Part shown: positions 17,311-25,593 of the stretch, in pieces
Layout: each line of letters opens with the position of its first letter
Position numbering within the stretch: position 1 is the first letter of the stretch
Assembly: GCF_003207855.1 (NCBI RefSeq)
Contig: NZ_NKTZ01000013.1
Location: 1 to 64,000, forward strand
Length of the DNA stretch: 64,000 nucleotides
Source of the DNA: Komagataeibacter rhaeticus
Lineage (GTDB): Bacteria; Pseudomonadota; Alphaproteobacteria; Acetobacterales; Acetobacteraceae
Direction of reading: 5' to 3'
The notes under the pieces: model-generated
What the model was told of the DNA's origin: nothing
Seen by the model: only the letters and a program-made list of their open reading frames with translations
The model's database searches: none
Made by a program: the position numbers and the translations under genes

Positions 17311-18231
17311 ATGCTCGACCGCATTACCGGCATGCAGCTTTTTTCCCGTGCCATGCAGATGGGCAGCATTTCGGCCGCCGGCCGGGCGCTGGGCCTGTCA
17401 CCCGGCATGGCCAGCAGGCATCTGGATGCGCTGGAAAAGCGGCTGGGCGTGCGGCTGTGCCATCGCAGCACCCGCAGGCTCAGCCTGACCGAGGCGGGCC
17501 AGCATTATCTGGAACTGTGCCAGCGCCTTCTTCCCGAACTGGAGGAGGTCGAGGCGCGTATTGCCTCACAGCGTATCGAGGCGTCCGGCGTCCTGCGCTT
17601 CAATGTCCCGCTGTCTTTCGGGGTGCGGTATATCGCGCCGCTGATCCCGGCGTTTCACGCGCAGCATCCCGCGGTCACGGTCGATCTGGGGCTGAATGAC
17701 AGGATTGTGGACCTGACGGGGGAGGGATGGGACCTGACCATCCGCATCGGCCGCCTCAGGGACAGCCGCCTTGTCACCCGCAGGCTGGCCGCGTGCGAAC
17801 TGCTGGTCTGCGCGGCCCCCGATTACCTGACAGGACGCGGGCGGCCCCGATCCTGGGCTGACCTGTCGGAACATGACTGCCTGGGGTTTTCGCTCTCCGG
17901 CATCGCCAAGCCGGAAGAGTGGTTTTACGGGCGGTCACGGGAGCGGCGCGTTCCCGTGCGTGGCCCCCTGTGCGCGAATAATGGTGATGCGCTGGTTGCT
18001 TGCGCCAGCGCTGGACTGGGGATCATTTACGAGCCGGACTTCATCGTGGCCGATGCCATCCGCGCGGGCCGGCTGGAGGTTCTCACGCTTGATGCGCCAC
18101 CCGCCGCACTGGGCGATATTCACCTGTTATATGCCCCGGACCGGACGCCGCCTGCCAAGGTGCGCGCCATGATCGACTTTCTGGTGCGCGCGTTCGATGG
18201 CACGGCCCCGTGGACCATGCAGCCGGTATAG
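17311..18231 (+). CDS. LysR-family transcriptional regulator
   Basis: A 306-residue LysR protein. The helix-turn-helix spans MLDRITGMQLFSRAMQMGSI and SPGMASRHLDALEKRLGVRL with STRRLSLTEAG, and the effector domain includes LGLNDRIVDLTGEGWDLTIR and SAGLGIIYEPDF, typical of the CrgA-like group. It diverges from the exported serine hydrolase gene with a 113-base gap, so that gene and perhaps the SDR behind it are the probable targets. It converges on another LysR gene. Confidence 0.9.
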   Translation: MLDRITGMQLFSRAMQMGSISAAGRALGLSPGMASRHLDALEKRLGVRLCHRSTRRLSLTEAGQHYLELCQRLLPELEEVEARIASQRIEASGVLRFNVPLSFGVRYIAPLIPAFHAQHPAVTVDLGLNDRIVDLTGEGWDLTIRIGRLRDSRLVTRRLAACELLVCAAPDYLTGRGRPRSWADLSEHDCLGFSLSGIAKPEEWFYGRSRERRVPVRGPLCANNGDALVACASAGLGIIYEPDFIVADAIRAGRLEVLTLDAPPAALGDIHLLYAPDRTPPAKVRAMIDFLVRAFDGTAPWTMQPV

Positions 18232-18249
18232 CCAGACAGGTCAGCGGCA

Positions 18250-19158
18250 TTAATCGAATGCGCCCTGTTTCGCCTCCACCTGCTGGATGATCTCCGTTAC
18301 GAAATCCATGAACGCGCGCGCCCGCGCACTGGTCAGGCGCCCGGCGGGCAGCAGCGCCCACAGATCGACCGCCGGGAGTGTCCAGTCCGGCAGGCACCGC
18401 ACGACCGCCTGCGTGCGCAGTTCGCTCAGGAACATCCAGTCAGCGGATACCGTCAGCCCCAGATCCGCGAGCACGGCCGCCCGCACGCCTTCCGCCGCGC
18501 TCAGGCGCAGGCGTGAGCCGAGTGTGACATCAACGCTTTCTTCTCCCCGGCGAAAGGTCTGCCTGAGTGTGCCGCCGCGTGTGTACAGAATGGCCTGGTG
18601 ATGCATCAGGTCTTTCGGCGATATCAGGGCTGGCCCCCGGGCAAGGTAGGCTGGCGTGGCGATGACGGACCGCCGCCCGCGCGCCAGACGCCGCGCGACC
18701 ACGGCACTCTCATGCAGTGGCCCCACGCGCAGGGCCACGTCGATTCCTTCCGCCACAAGATCGACGCGCCGGTCATCGAGTTCGATATCCACCTCAAGGC
18801 GCGGATGGGCCGACAGGAACCGCCCGAGCCGGGGAATGATCTGCAGGCGGCCAAATGTCGTGGGGGCCGCCACGCGCAACCGGCCGCTGAGATCGGCAAG
18901 ACTGTTCCGCGCCAGCGCATCGGCTTCATTCGCATCTGCGATAACGCGGGCGACCCGTTCGAAATAGCGCTGGCCGGTATCGGTCGGTGTCAGGCCGTGG
19001 GTCGAGCGCAGGAGAAGCTGGGTGCCCAACTGCTGCTCAAGCCCGGCCACGATCTTGGAAACCGCAGGCTGGCCCATCCCCATCTGGCGGGCGGCGGCGG
19101 TGAAGGAGCCGGTTTCGACAACGCGTACGAACACGGTCATGGCCTGAAGGCGGTCCAT
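18250..19158 (-). CDS. LysR-family transcriptional regulator
   Basis: A 302-residue LysR protein with MDRLQAMTVFVRVVETGSFT, QPAVSKIVAGLEQQLGTQLL and RSTHGLTPTDTG in the DNA-binding part, and IELDDRRVDLVAEGIDVALR in the effector domain. It is divergent from the old-yellow-enzyme gene at 19283. A palindrome ATTCC-N5-GGAAT with T-N11-A spacing lies five bases before its start (19163-19177), consistent with autorepression and control of the flavoenzyme gene. Confidence 0.9.
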   Translation of the reverse strand: MDRLQAMTVFVRVVETGSFTAAARQMGMGQPAVSKIVAGLEQQLGTQLLLRSTHGLTPTDTGQRYFERVARVIADANEADALARNSLADLSGRLRVAAPTTFGRLQIIPRLGRFLSAHPRLEVDIELDDRRVDLVAEGIDVALRVGPLHESAVVARRLARGRRSVIATPAYLARGPALISPKDLMHHQAILYTRGGTLRQTFRRGEESVDVTLGSRLRLSAAEGVRAAVLADLGLTVSADWMFLSELRTQAVVRCLPDWTLPAVDLWALLPAGRLTSARARAFMDFVTEIIQQVEAKQGAFD

Positions 19159-19162
19159 GGTT

Positions 19163-19177
19163 ATTCCTTTATGGAAT
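19163..19177. promoter_or_regulatory. LysR-type T-N11-A palindrome
   Basis: ATTCC TTTAT GGAAT is a perfect dyad in which T19164 and A19176 are 11 bases apart, the LysR-box pattern. It lies at the start of the LysR gene and about 105 bases upstream of the divergent old-yellow-enzyme gene. Confidence 0.55.
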
Positions 19178-19282
19178 GAGCATTAGGTCAATACAGGGTC
19201 TGCCAGCACAGGATCGGCATGTCTATCGTTCATTTCAGGGCAGGGAAGTGCCCATACAGTCCGCAAAACGAAAGACCGATTC

Positions 19283-20386
19283 ATGACCGATCTGCTTTTC
19301 ACCCCGAAATTTGTCGGCTCCATGCTGCTGAAGCACCGCGTTGTCATGGCCCCGCTGACCCGCATGCGCTCAAGCCCCGGCAACCTGCCCAATGACCTGA
19401 TGCTGACATACTATACCCAGCGCGCGACCCCCGGCGGGCTTCTGATCTCCGAAGCCTCTCCCGTTGCCCTGTCCGGTTACGGCTTCGAGCGGGCTGCCGG
19501 CATTTATGACGATGCGCAGATCGCGGGCTGGAAGCGCATTACCGATGGCGTGCATGCCAAAGGCGGCCGCATGATCCAGCAGTTGTGGCATGTGGGGCGT
19601 CAGTCGGCCCGCATGCTCCAGCCCGGCGGTGATGCGCCGCTTGCGCCCTCGGCCATCCGGGCGGATGGCGTGGCATGGACCCTGCGGGGCACCGTGCCCT
19701 TCGATACGCCCCGCGCCCTTGAGCGTGACGAGATTCCGATGCTGGTGGCCGCCTATCGCGCGGCGGCTGAACGTGCCCTGAAGGCCGGGTTCGACGGTGT
19801 GGAAATCCACGGCGCGAACGGTTACCTGCCCGACCAGTTCCTGCAGGATGGCGCAAACCGGCGGACGGACGATTATGGCGGCCCGATCGTGAACCGCGCC
19901 CGTTTCCTGCGTGAGGTGACACAGGCGGCCATGGAGGTCTGGGGGCCGGCGCGCGTGGGCGTCAGGCTGTCCCCCAGCGGTTCGTACGGGTCGATGTCCG
20001 ACAGCGACCGTCACGCGACCTTTGGCTATGTGGCAAGCATGCTGGAGGAGATGGGGGCAGGGTATATGCATATCGTCCAGCCCCGCCTCGGTCTGGATGC
20101 CGAGGACAACCCCGTGGATGCCGCCGCACTCCGTCCCCTGTTTTCACGCACGATCATTGCCGCGGGCGGGTTTGCGCATGACAGTGCGGACCGGCTGCTG
20201 GCGTCGGGGACTGCGGACCTAGTTGCCTTCGGGCGCGCATTCATCGCCAATCCGGACCTCGTGGCGCGGCTGCGGCATGGCTGGTCACTCAATGCCTATG
20301 ATCGCACGACATTTTATGGCGGTGATGCGCATGGCTATACCGACTATCCTTTCCATGATGTCCCGGTGAAGGAAATGCAGGCATGA
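19283..20386 (+). CDS. Old yellow enzyme family ene-reductase
   Basis: A 367-residue FMN-dependent oxidoreductase of the NemA/xenobiotic reductase group that reduces activated C=C bonds or nitro compounds with NAD(P)H. Visible motifs are NRVVMAPLTR-like HRVVMAPLTRMRS, QLWHVGRQS, the substrate-binding GVEIHGANGYLPDQFLQDGA (with the H...N pair that binds the activating group) and DDYGGPIVNRARF; the C-terminal DLVAFGRAFIANPDL binds the FMN phosphate. The gene is followed by an alpha/beta hydrolase with a four-base overlap, so they are one operon, probably under the divergent LysR regulator. Confidence 0.92.
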   Translation: MTDLLFTPKFVGSMLLKHRVVMAPLTRMRSSPGNLPNDLMLTYYTQRATPGGLLISEASPVALSGYGFERAAGIYDDAQIAGWKRITDGVHAKGGRMIQQLWHVGRQSARMLQPGGDAPLAPSAIRADGVAWTLRGTVPFDTPRALERDEIPMLVAAYRAAAERALKAGFDGVEIHGANGYLPDQFLQDGANRRTDDYGGPIVNRARFLREVTQAAMEVWGPARVGVRLSPSGSYGSMSDSDRHATFGYVASMLEEMGAGYMHIVQPRLGLDAEDNPVDAAALRPLFSRTIIAAGGFAHDSADRLLASGTADLVAFGRAFIANPDLVARLRHGWSLNAYDRTTFYGGDAHGYTDYPFHDVPVKEMQA

Positions 20387-21330
20387 CAGGTCAGATCATC
20401 GCAACAGTGGCGGTCGATACCTGTCCGCCATTCGATCCGGGGGCGTTCTGGAGCGTGTTCGGGCATGAAACGGCCCGGACGGGCGGGGTGGATCTTCACT
20501 ATGTGGCAGGCGGGGACGGCCCACCCGTCCTGCTGGTGCCGGGCTGGCCACAGAGCTGGTACGCATGGCGGCATGTCATGGACCTGCTCCGTCAGGCCGG
20601 GCGGCGGGTCATCGCCCTTGATCCGCGTGGCATGGGCGATTCAGGCCGTCCCGCCAGCGGGTATGACCTCCAGACGGTTGCCGCCGATATTCATGGCCTG
20701 GTGCAGGCGCTGGGCCTTGCGGCAGATGGTCCCCTTGATGTGGTGGGGCATGACGTCGGAAGCTGGATCAGCTACGCCCATGCGGCGGACTGGCCGCAAG
20801 ATGTCGGACGGCTGGCGGTCCTTGATGCGGCCCTGCCAGGCATCACGCAGGTGCCGGCCGTTGATGTCCTGCCGGATGCGGTCAACCTGAAAACATGGCA
20901 TTTCGCCTTCAACCGCCTTGATGACCTGCCGGAAATCCTGCTGCAGGGGCGGGAACGCGAATTCCTGACATGGCTGTTCAGGGTCAAGGCAACCCGCCCA
21001 TGGACCATCACGCCGACGGATCTTGAGGAATATGTCCGGGTCAACGCGGCGCCGGGGGCAACACGGGCGGCGCTTTCCTATTACCGGCATGTCTTCAGCC
21101 CCGATGGCCTGAACGCAAACCGGCGCCGCGCCGCGCGCCCGCTGTCCATTCCGGTGCTGGCACTCGGTGCGGATAACGGGGCGGGGAGCGTCCTGTATGA
21201 AACCATGAAGTCCGTTGCGACGGACGTGCGGGGTAGCGTGTTTGAAAATTGCGGTCACTACATGCCCGAGGAGGCGCCGCGCCGGGTTGTGAGCGAACTG
21301 TTGCAGTTCTGGGCGGAACGCGATGCATAA
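20383..21330 (+). CDS. Alpha/beta hydrolase, epoxide hydrolase/dehalogenase type
   Basis: A 315-residue alpha/beta hydrolase. The oxyanion motif is LVPGWPQSW, DPRGMGDSGRP follows, and the nucleophile elbow reads VVGHDVGSWISY, with aspartate instead of serine as in epoxide hydrolases and haloalkane dehalogenases. The catalytic histidine is in FENCGHYMPEE. The start overlaps the stop of the old-yellow-enzyme gene (ATGA), and the pair may act on the same reactive compounds. Its TAA stop is also one copy of the TAA target duplication of the adjacent MITE-like element. The natural substrate is unknown. Confidence 0.87.
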   Translation: MTGQIIATVAVDTCPPFDPGAFWSVFGHETARTGGVDLHYVAGGDGPPVLLVPGWPQSWYAWRHVMDLLRQAGRRVIALDPRGMGDSGRPASGYDLQTVAADIHGLVQALGLAADGPLDVVGHDVGSWISYAHAADWPQDVGRLAVLDAALPGITQVPAVDVLPDAVNLKTWHFAFNRLDDLPEILLQGREREFLTWLFRVKATRPWTITPTDLEEYVRVNAAPGATRAALSYYRHVFSPDGLNANRRRAARPLSIPVLALGADNGAGSVLYETMKSVATDVRGSVFENCGHYMPEEAPRRVVSELLQFWAERDA

Positions 21331-21492
21331 GAGACTGTTTGAAAACAAGTCATTGATAAAAAATAATAAAAGTTTTTTGGTGCTGCCTTTTTTCAAAAAG
21401 GCGGCGTTCTTCGAAGCTTTTTGAAAAAAGCTTCACCAAAAACTTCTTCATGATTGCTGAATGTCTTCCGGCCCAACTTTTCAAACAGTCTC
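21331..21492 (+). repeat. MITE-like element, copy 1 (162 bp)
   Basis: Terminal inverted repeats GAGACTGTTTGAAAA and TTTTCAAACAGTCTC bound a 162-bp element with no gene. It is flanked on both sides by TAA (21328-21330 and 21493-21495), matching the 3-bp TNA target duplications of IS5/IS1031-type elements. Internal hairpins are formed by GCCTTTTTTCAAAAAGGC and GAAGCTTTTTGAAAAAAGCTTC. A second copy in opposite orientation lies at 25415-25576, differing at only about six positions by eye. Confidence 0.85.
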
Positions 21493-21549
21493 TAATACGG
21501 CGCATGCATGAGATGGCGATGGTGGAGACAGGATACGGCCACAAACCAT

Positions 21550-22464
21550 TCATGGCGTGACGATCTGGCGCGCCTGAAATTCCTTCACAACGTCTATAAA
21601 GGCCCGTAACGCGGGCGGGAGCAGCCGGTGTCCGGGATAATAGAGGGCATAACCGGGAAAGGCAGGCGACCAGTCATCCAGAATGATTGCAAGCCGTCCC
21701 TTTTCAAGGGCTTCCCGGGCCGTCTCTTCGGAGACAAAGGCGATACCCTGCCCCGCGATGGCCGCATCGACCATCAGATCCATGTCGTCCAGCGTCAGGG
21801 CACCGGCGACATCCATGACATGATCCTGCCCGTAACGCGCGAACTCCCAGCGGTAGAGCCGCCCGCCGGGCAGGCGAAAGCGGATACAGGCGTGGTGGAG
21901 CAGGTCATCAGGCGTGCGCGGGACACCATGCGTGGCAAGATAATCAGGCGAGGCAACGGCGACAAAGCGCCCATCAGCGCCAAATCGCACGGCGATCATA
22001 TCCTGTGGCACAGCTTGAGCCAGACGGACGCCCGCGTCAAAACCTTCCGCCACAATGTCGATGAACCGGCCATTGGTCACAAGGTCAACATGCACATCGG
22101 GGTAGCGGTCCACAAAAATGGGCATGATGGCGCGCAGCAGGGCGCGGGCGGCATGTCTGGAGGCATTGATCCGCAATGTGCCCGAAGGGCGTGCCTTCAG
22201 CATGCCGATAGTGGCAAGCGTCTGCTCAAGGCTGGAAAGAATGGGGGCCAGTTGCGCGACAAGCTGCGCGCCCGCCTCTGTCGGGGCGACGCTGCGCGTT
22301 GTCCTGTGAAAGAGCCGCAGTCCCAGCCGTTCTTCAAGGGCACGGATCATGTGGCTGAGCGTTGAGGGCGAAAGGGCGAGTTCGTCTGCCGCAATGCGGA
22401 AGCTCTGGTGCCGCGCAACAGCAAGGAAGGCCGTCAGTTCCGGCAGGCTGGGCGTTTTATTCAT
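21550..22464 (-). CDS. LysR-family transcriptional regulator
   Basis: A 304-residue LysR protein. Its DNA-binding part contains LPELTAFLAVARHQSFRIAA, LSPSTLSHMIRALEERLGLR and RTTRSVAPTEAG, and the effector domain includes LVTNGRFIDIVAEGFDAGVR. It diverges from the SDR at 22582 across a 117-base gap and lies just inside the left MITE-like element. An inverted repeat CGGCA-N7-TGCCG occurs in the gap but does not show LysR spacing. Likely targets are the three reductase genes to its right. Confidence 0.9.
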   Translation of the reverse strand: MNKTPSLPELTAFLAVARHQSFRIAADELALSPSTLSHMIRALEERLGLRLFHRTTRSVAPTEAGAQLVAQLAPILSSLEQTLATIGMLKARPSGTLRINASRHAARALLRAIMPIFVDRYPDVHVDLVTNGRFIDIVAEGFDAGVRLAQAVPQDMIAVRFGADGRFVAVASPDYLATHGVPRTPDDLLHHACIRFRLPGGRLYRWEFARYGQDHVMDVAGALTLDDMDLMVDAAIAGQGIAFVSEETAREALEKGRLAIILDDWSPAFPGYALYYPGHRLLPPALRAFIDVVKEFQARQIVTP

Positions 22465-22581
22465 GGTGTTTTTTCAATAGTTCATGCGCATTTCCGTGCA
22501 TAGACCCAGCTATCGGGATGCGGCAGATTTCCTGCCGGTAGCCGCAACGCACCGGGCTTCGTGGATCGGGAAGGGATTTTG

Positions 22582-23415
22582 ATGTCCAGAAACTGGCTTA
22601 TTACGGGAACATCCTCGGGGTTCGGCCGTATCATGACCGAACGCCTTCTGGAGCGCGGAGATACCGTTGTCGCCACCTTGCGCCAGCCCGACAGGCTCCA
22701 CGGTCTTCAGTCCCGGTATCCGGGGCGCCTGCATCTGGCGGCGCTGGATGTCACCGACACGCAGCAGGTCCGTCAGGTCGTGGACCGGGCCTTCGCGCGG
22801 CTTGGCCGGATTGACGTGATCGTCAGCAATGCCGGCTATGGGCTGTTTGGCGCGGCGGAGGAGGTCTCGAGCGCCCAGATCCGGCAGCAGCTTGATACGA
22901 ACGTCATCGGATCGATCGAACTGGTCCGGGCGGTCCTGCCGCATCTGCGCGCACAGGGGGGCGGGCGTATCCTCCAGCTTTCATCAATGGGCGGACAGGT
23001 CGCGTTTCCGGGGCTCAGCCTTTATCACGCCAGCAAATGGGCGATCGAGGGGTTTTTCGAAAGCCTTGTGCAGGAAGTCGCCTCATTCGGGATCGAGGCG
23101 ACGCTGATCGAGCCGGGGGCAGCCAGAACGCAGTTCGGCCGGGGCAGCATGGTCATGGCTACGCCAATCGCGGCCTATCAGGCGGTCCCGTTCAGCGCAC
23201 GCCGCGCGGTTCTGGCCCGGGATTCCTACACGCCCATCGGCGATCCGGAAAAGATGGTCCACGAGATGATCGCCTGTGTGGATGTCACACCCGCGCCCCG
23301 GCGTCTGGCCCTTGGCAGTGACGCCTACCGGCTGATGCACGCGGCACTGGCAGCACGGCTTGCGCAACTCGAGGCGCAGAAAGACATTGCCCTCTCGACG
23401 GATGCCAGCCCGTGA
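22582..23415 (+). CDS. SDR oxidoreductase
   Basis: A 277-residue short-chain dehydrogenase with TGTSSGFG as cofactor loop, SNAGYGLFG, and the catalytic region LSSMGGQVAFPGLSLYHASK. It resembles the SDR at 15037-15873 in length and motif layout, including the C-terminal LALGSDAYRLMH (LLLGSDAVRLVG there). ATG 22582 has GGGAAGGGA upstream; the in-frame GTG at 22561 is less likely. It begins a run of three reductase genes on the plus strand facing away from a LysR gene. Confidence 0.87.
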   Translation: MSRNWLITGTSSGFGRIMTERLLERGDTVVATLRQPDRLHGLQSRYPGRLHLAALDVTDTQQVRQVVDRAFARLGRIDVIVSNAGYGLFGAAEEVSSAQIRQQLDTNVIGSIELVRAVLPHLRAQGGGRILQLSSMGGQVAFPGLSLYHASKWAIEGFFESLVQEVASFGIEATLIEPGAARTQFGRGSMVMATPIAAYQAVPFSARRAVLARDSYTPIGDPEKMVHEMIACVDVTPAPRRLALGSDAYRLMHAALAARLAQLEAQKDIALSTDASP

Positions 23416-23476
23416 AGGGCGGGCCGGGACCGGCACATTTCAACCCTTTAATCAAATACCATAAAGGACAGGTTTC

Positions 23477-24220
23477 ATGAGCAATTCCCTTCAGGGCAGG
23501 GTCGTGGCCATTACCGGGGCCAGCAGCGGGATTGGCGAGGCCACGGCCCGGCTGCTGGCGCGCTCCGGCGCTTTCGTCGTGCTTGGCGCGCGCCGGATGG
23601 ACCGGCTTTCCAGCATTGTGGCGGATATCGAACGCGAGGGCGGCAGGGCCATTGCGCTTGAGCTGGATGTTCAGCAGCAGGGGCAGGTTCAGGCGTTTGT
23701 TGACGGGGCTGTCAGGGAATTCGGCCGTCTGGATGTTCTCGTCAACAATGCGGGCGTCATGCTGGTCGCCCCCTTGGGTGACCTGAAGGTCGATCAGTGG
23801 GACCAGATGATCGACGTCAACATCAGGGGCGTGCTGTACGGCATTGCCGCGGCCCTGCCGGTCATGCAGGCGCAGGGTTCGGGCCATGTCATCACGGTCT
23901 CGTCGGTGGCCGGGCACAAGGTCGGGCCGGGTTTTGCCGTCTATTGCGGCACCAAATTCGCCGTGCGCGCGATTGCCGAAGGGTTCCGCCAGGAAGCCGG
24001 GCCGCACATCCGCAGCACGGTCATCTCCCCGGGTGCGGTCGCAACCGAACTGCCGAGCCATATCAGCGCAGGCCCGGCGAAAGACGCGGTGGAGGCCATG
24101 TATGCCACGGCGGAAATCAGCGCCGACGCGGTTGCCGGGGCCATCGTGTATGCGATCTCCCAGACGCCGGATGTCGATGTTAACGAGATTATTATCCGGC
24201 CGACGGCACAGACATTCTAA
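23477..24220 (+). CDS. Classical SDR oxidoreductase
   Basis: A 247-residue short-chain dehydrogenase with [31 protein letters not shown], the catalytic [20 protein letters not shown] and the lysine in GTKFAV (Y-C-G-T-K). The arrangement matches the YdfG-like group that oxidises or reduces small hydroxy acids and carbonyls. AAAGGAC lies ten bases before the ATG. It is 61 bases downstream of the preceding SDR, consistent with one transcript. Confidence 0.88.
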   Translation: MSNSLQGRVVAITGASSGIGEATARLLARSGAFVVLGARRMDRLSSIVADIEREGGRAIALELDVQQQGQVQAFVDGAVREFGRLDVLVNNAGVMLVAPLGDLKVDQWDQMIDVNIRGVLYGIAAALPVMQAQGSGHVITVSSVAGHKVGPGFAVYCGTKFAVRAIAEGFRQEAGPHIRSTVISPGAVATELPSHISAGPAKDAVEAMYATAEISADAVAGAIVYAISQTPDVDVNEIIIRPTAQTF

Positions 24221-24289
24221 AGGCAATGACGGGCTGCGCCGGCATGGGACAGTACCGCGCAGGGCGGTCTTGCAGCAAGGAGAACGGAA

Positions 24290-25339
24290 TTGGTTTACAA
24301 GGCACTTGTCGCGGGCGCGAACGGCATCATTGGCAAAGCCCTGCTGGAGGAACTGGCCCGCGCACCCGGCTGGGAAGCCCGTGGCCTGTCGCGCAGCCAT
24401 GGCGATATCCGCGCGGACCTGACCGATGCCGCGCAGACGCGCGGGGCGCTGGAAGCAGCGGCGGACTGCACGCATCTGTTCTATGCCGCCTATGGTCCCG
24501 GTGGCGGGCTGGCCGGGGAGGATACGCGCAATGCGGCCATGCTGCGCAACCTGCTTGATGGACTGCAGCACGCTGGCGCACCGTTGCAGAGGGTTGTCCT
24601 GTATCAGGGTGCCAAGGTGTATGGCGTGCATCTTGGCCCGGTCTCGACGCCGTTTTACGAAGATGAAAACCCCCGCCCGATCGGCCCGAATTTCTATTTT
24701 ACGCAGCAGCGTGAATTGCAGGCCCGCCATGAAGCCGGTGGCCCCGAATGGACCATCCTGCGGCCTGATGTGGTCGTGGGCGATGCCGCGGGCAATGCGA
24801 TGAACATCGCAACCGTCATCGGTGCCTATGCCGCCATCTGTGCGGCTGACGGGGCCGCGTTCCGGTTTCCCGGTTCTTATAAAACGTATGACAGGTGCCT
24901 GGCACAGGTCACGGATGCCCACGCTCTGGCCCGCGCCAGCCTGTGGGCGGCAACATCCGGTGCGGCTGCCGGTCAGGCCTTCAATTACGTGCATGCGCCC
25001 TTCCGCTGGCGCCGGATATGGGAAGGTGTGGCGCGGCATTTCGGCCTGACCACAGGCGAGCCGATTCCGTTCTCGCTGGCCGGGCACATGCCCGCGCTCG
25101 CCCCGGTCTGGGACGCGATTGCAAGGGATCTGGTCCAGCCCGATTACGCCAAAGCCGTAGGCTGGGGGTTTGGCGATTTCGTGTTCGGGACACAGGCCGA
25201 TGTCATCTCCGACATGACCAAGATCCGGCTGGCCGGATACGCGCAGGATGCCGATCCGCTCGCGGTCCTGATCGGCGCGATCGAACGCCAGCAGCAGAAC
25301 GGCGTGATCCCGCGCATCATTAACGCTGACGTCGGATGA
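24290..25339 (+). CDS. PRISE-type atypical SDR (progesterone 5-beta-reductase-like)
   Basis: A 349-residue atypical short-chain reductase. The cofactor loop is the PRISE-type GANGIIGKALLEEL, rather than TGxxxGxG. The segment VLYQGAKVYGVHLG holds the lysine and tyrosine placed as in progesterone 5-beta-reductase/iridoid synthase, and NFYFTQQREL follows in the position of the family NFYY motif. Such enzymes reduce the C=C bond of enones. Translation starts at TTG 24290, eight bases after AAGGAG. It ends the reductase run, 75 bases before the right-hand MITE-like element. Confidence 0.82.
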   Translation: MVYKALVAGANGIIGKALLEELARAPGWEARGLSRSHGDIRADLTDAAQTRGALEAAADCTHLFYAAYGPGGGLAGEDTRNAAMLRNLLDGLQHAGAPLQRVVLYQGAKVYGVHLGPVSTPFYEDENPRPIGPNFYFTQQRELQARHEAGGPEWTILRPDVVVGDAAGNAMNIATVIGAYAAICAADGAAFRFPGSYKTYDRCLAQVTDAHALARASLWAATSGAAAGQAFNYVHAPFRWRRIWEGVARHFGLTTGEPIPFSLAGHMPALAPVWDAIARDLVQPDYAKAVGWGFGDFVFGTQADVISDMTKIRLAGYAQDADPLAVLIGAIERQQQNGVIPRIINADVG

Positions 25340-25414
25340 TATGCGGCTGTATCCCGCCCGCGCAGAGCGGGGTGACCGGGTCCGGCCCGCAGGGAGCCTG
25401 AACCCGGCCTGTCG

Positions 25415-25576
25415 GAGACTGTTTGAAAAGTTAGGCCGGAAGACATCCAGCAATCATAAAGAAGTTTTTGGTGAAGCTTTTTTCAAAAAGCTTCAAAGAA
25501 CGCCGCCTTTTTGAAAAAAGGCAGCATCCAAAAACTTTTATTATTTTTTATCAATGACTTGTTTTCAAACAGTCTC
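25415..25576 (-). repeat. MITE-like element, copy 2 (162 bp, inverted)
   Basis: Its reverse complement matches copy 1 (21331-21492) over the full 162 bp with about six differences by eye, and it has the same GAGACTGTTTGAAAA termini. The flanking triplets differ (TCG on the left, TTA on the right), so no target duplication is seen here. The two copies form a long inverted repeat around the LysR/SDR/SDR/PRISE genes. Confidence 0.85.
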
Positions 25577-25593
25577 TTACAGTACGCACGGCT

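Noticed and set aside
23285-25453. Long open frame of 722 codons on the minus strand
   Set aside because: It lies antisense to the SDR and PRISE genes, runs through one MITE-like element boundary region and has no recognisable domain; high-GC sequence often keeps the opposite strand open.
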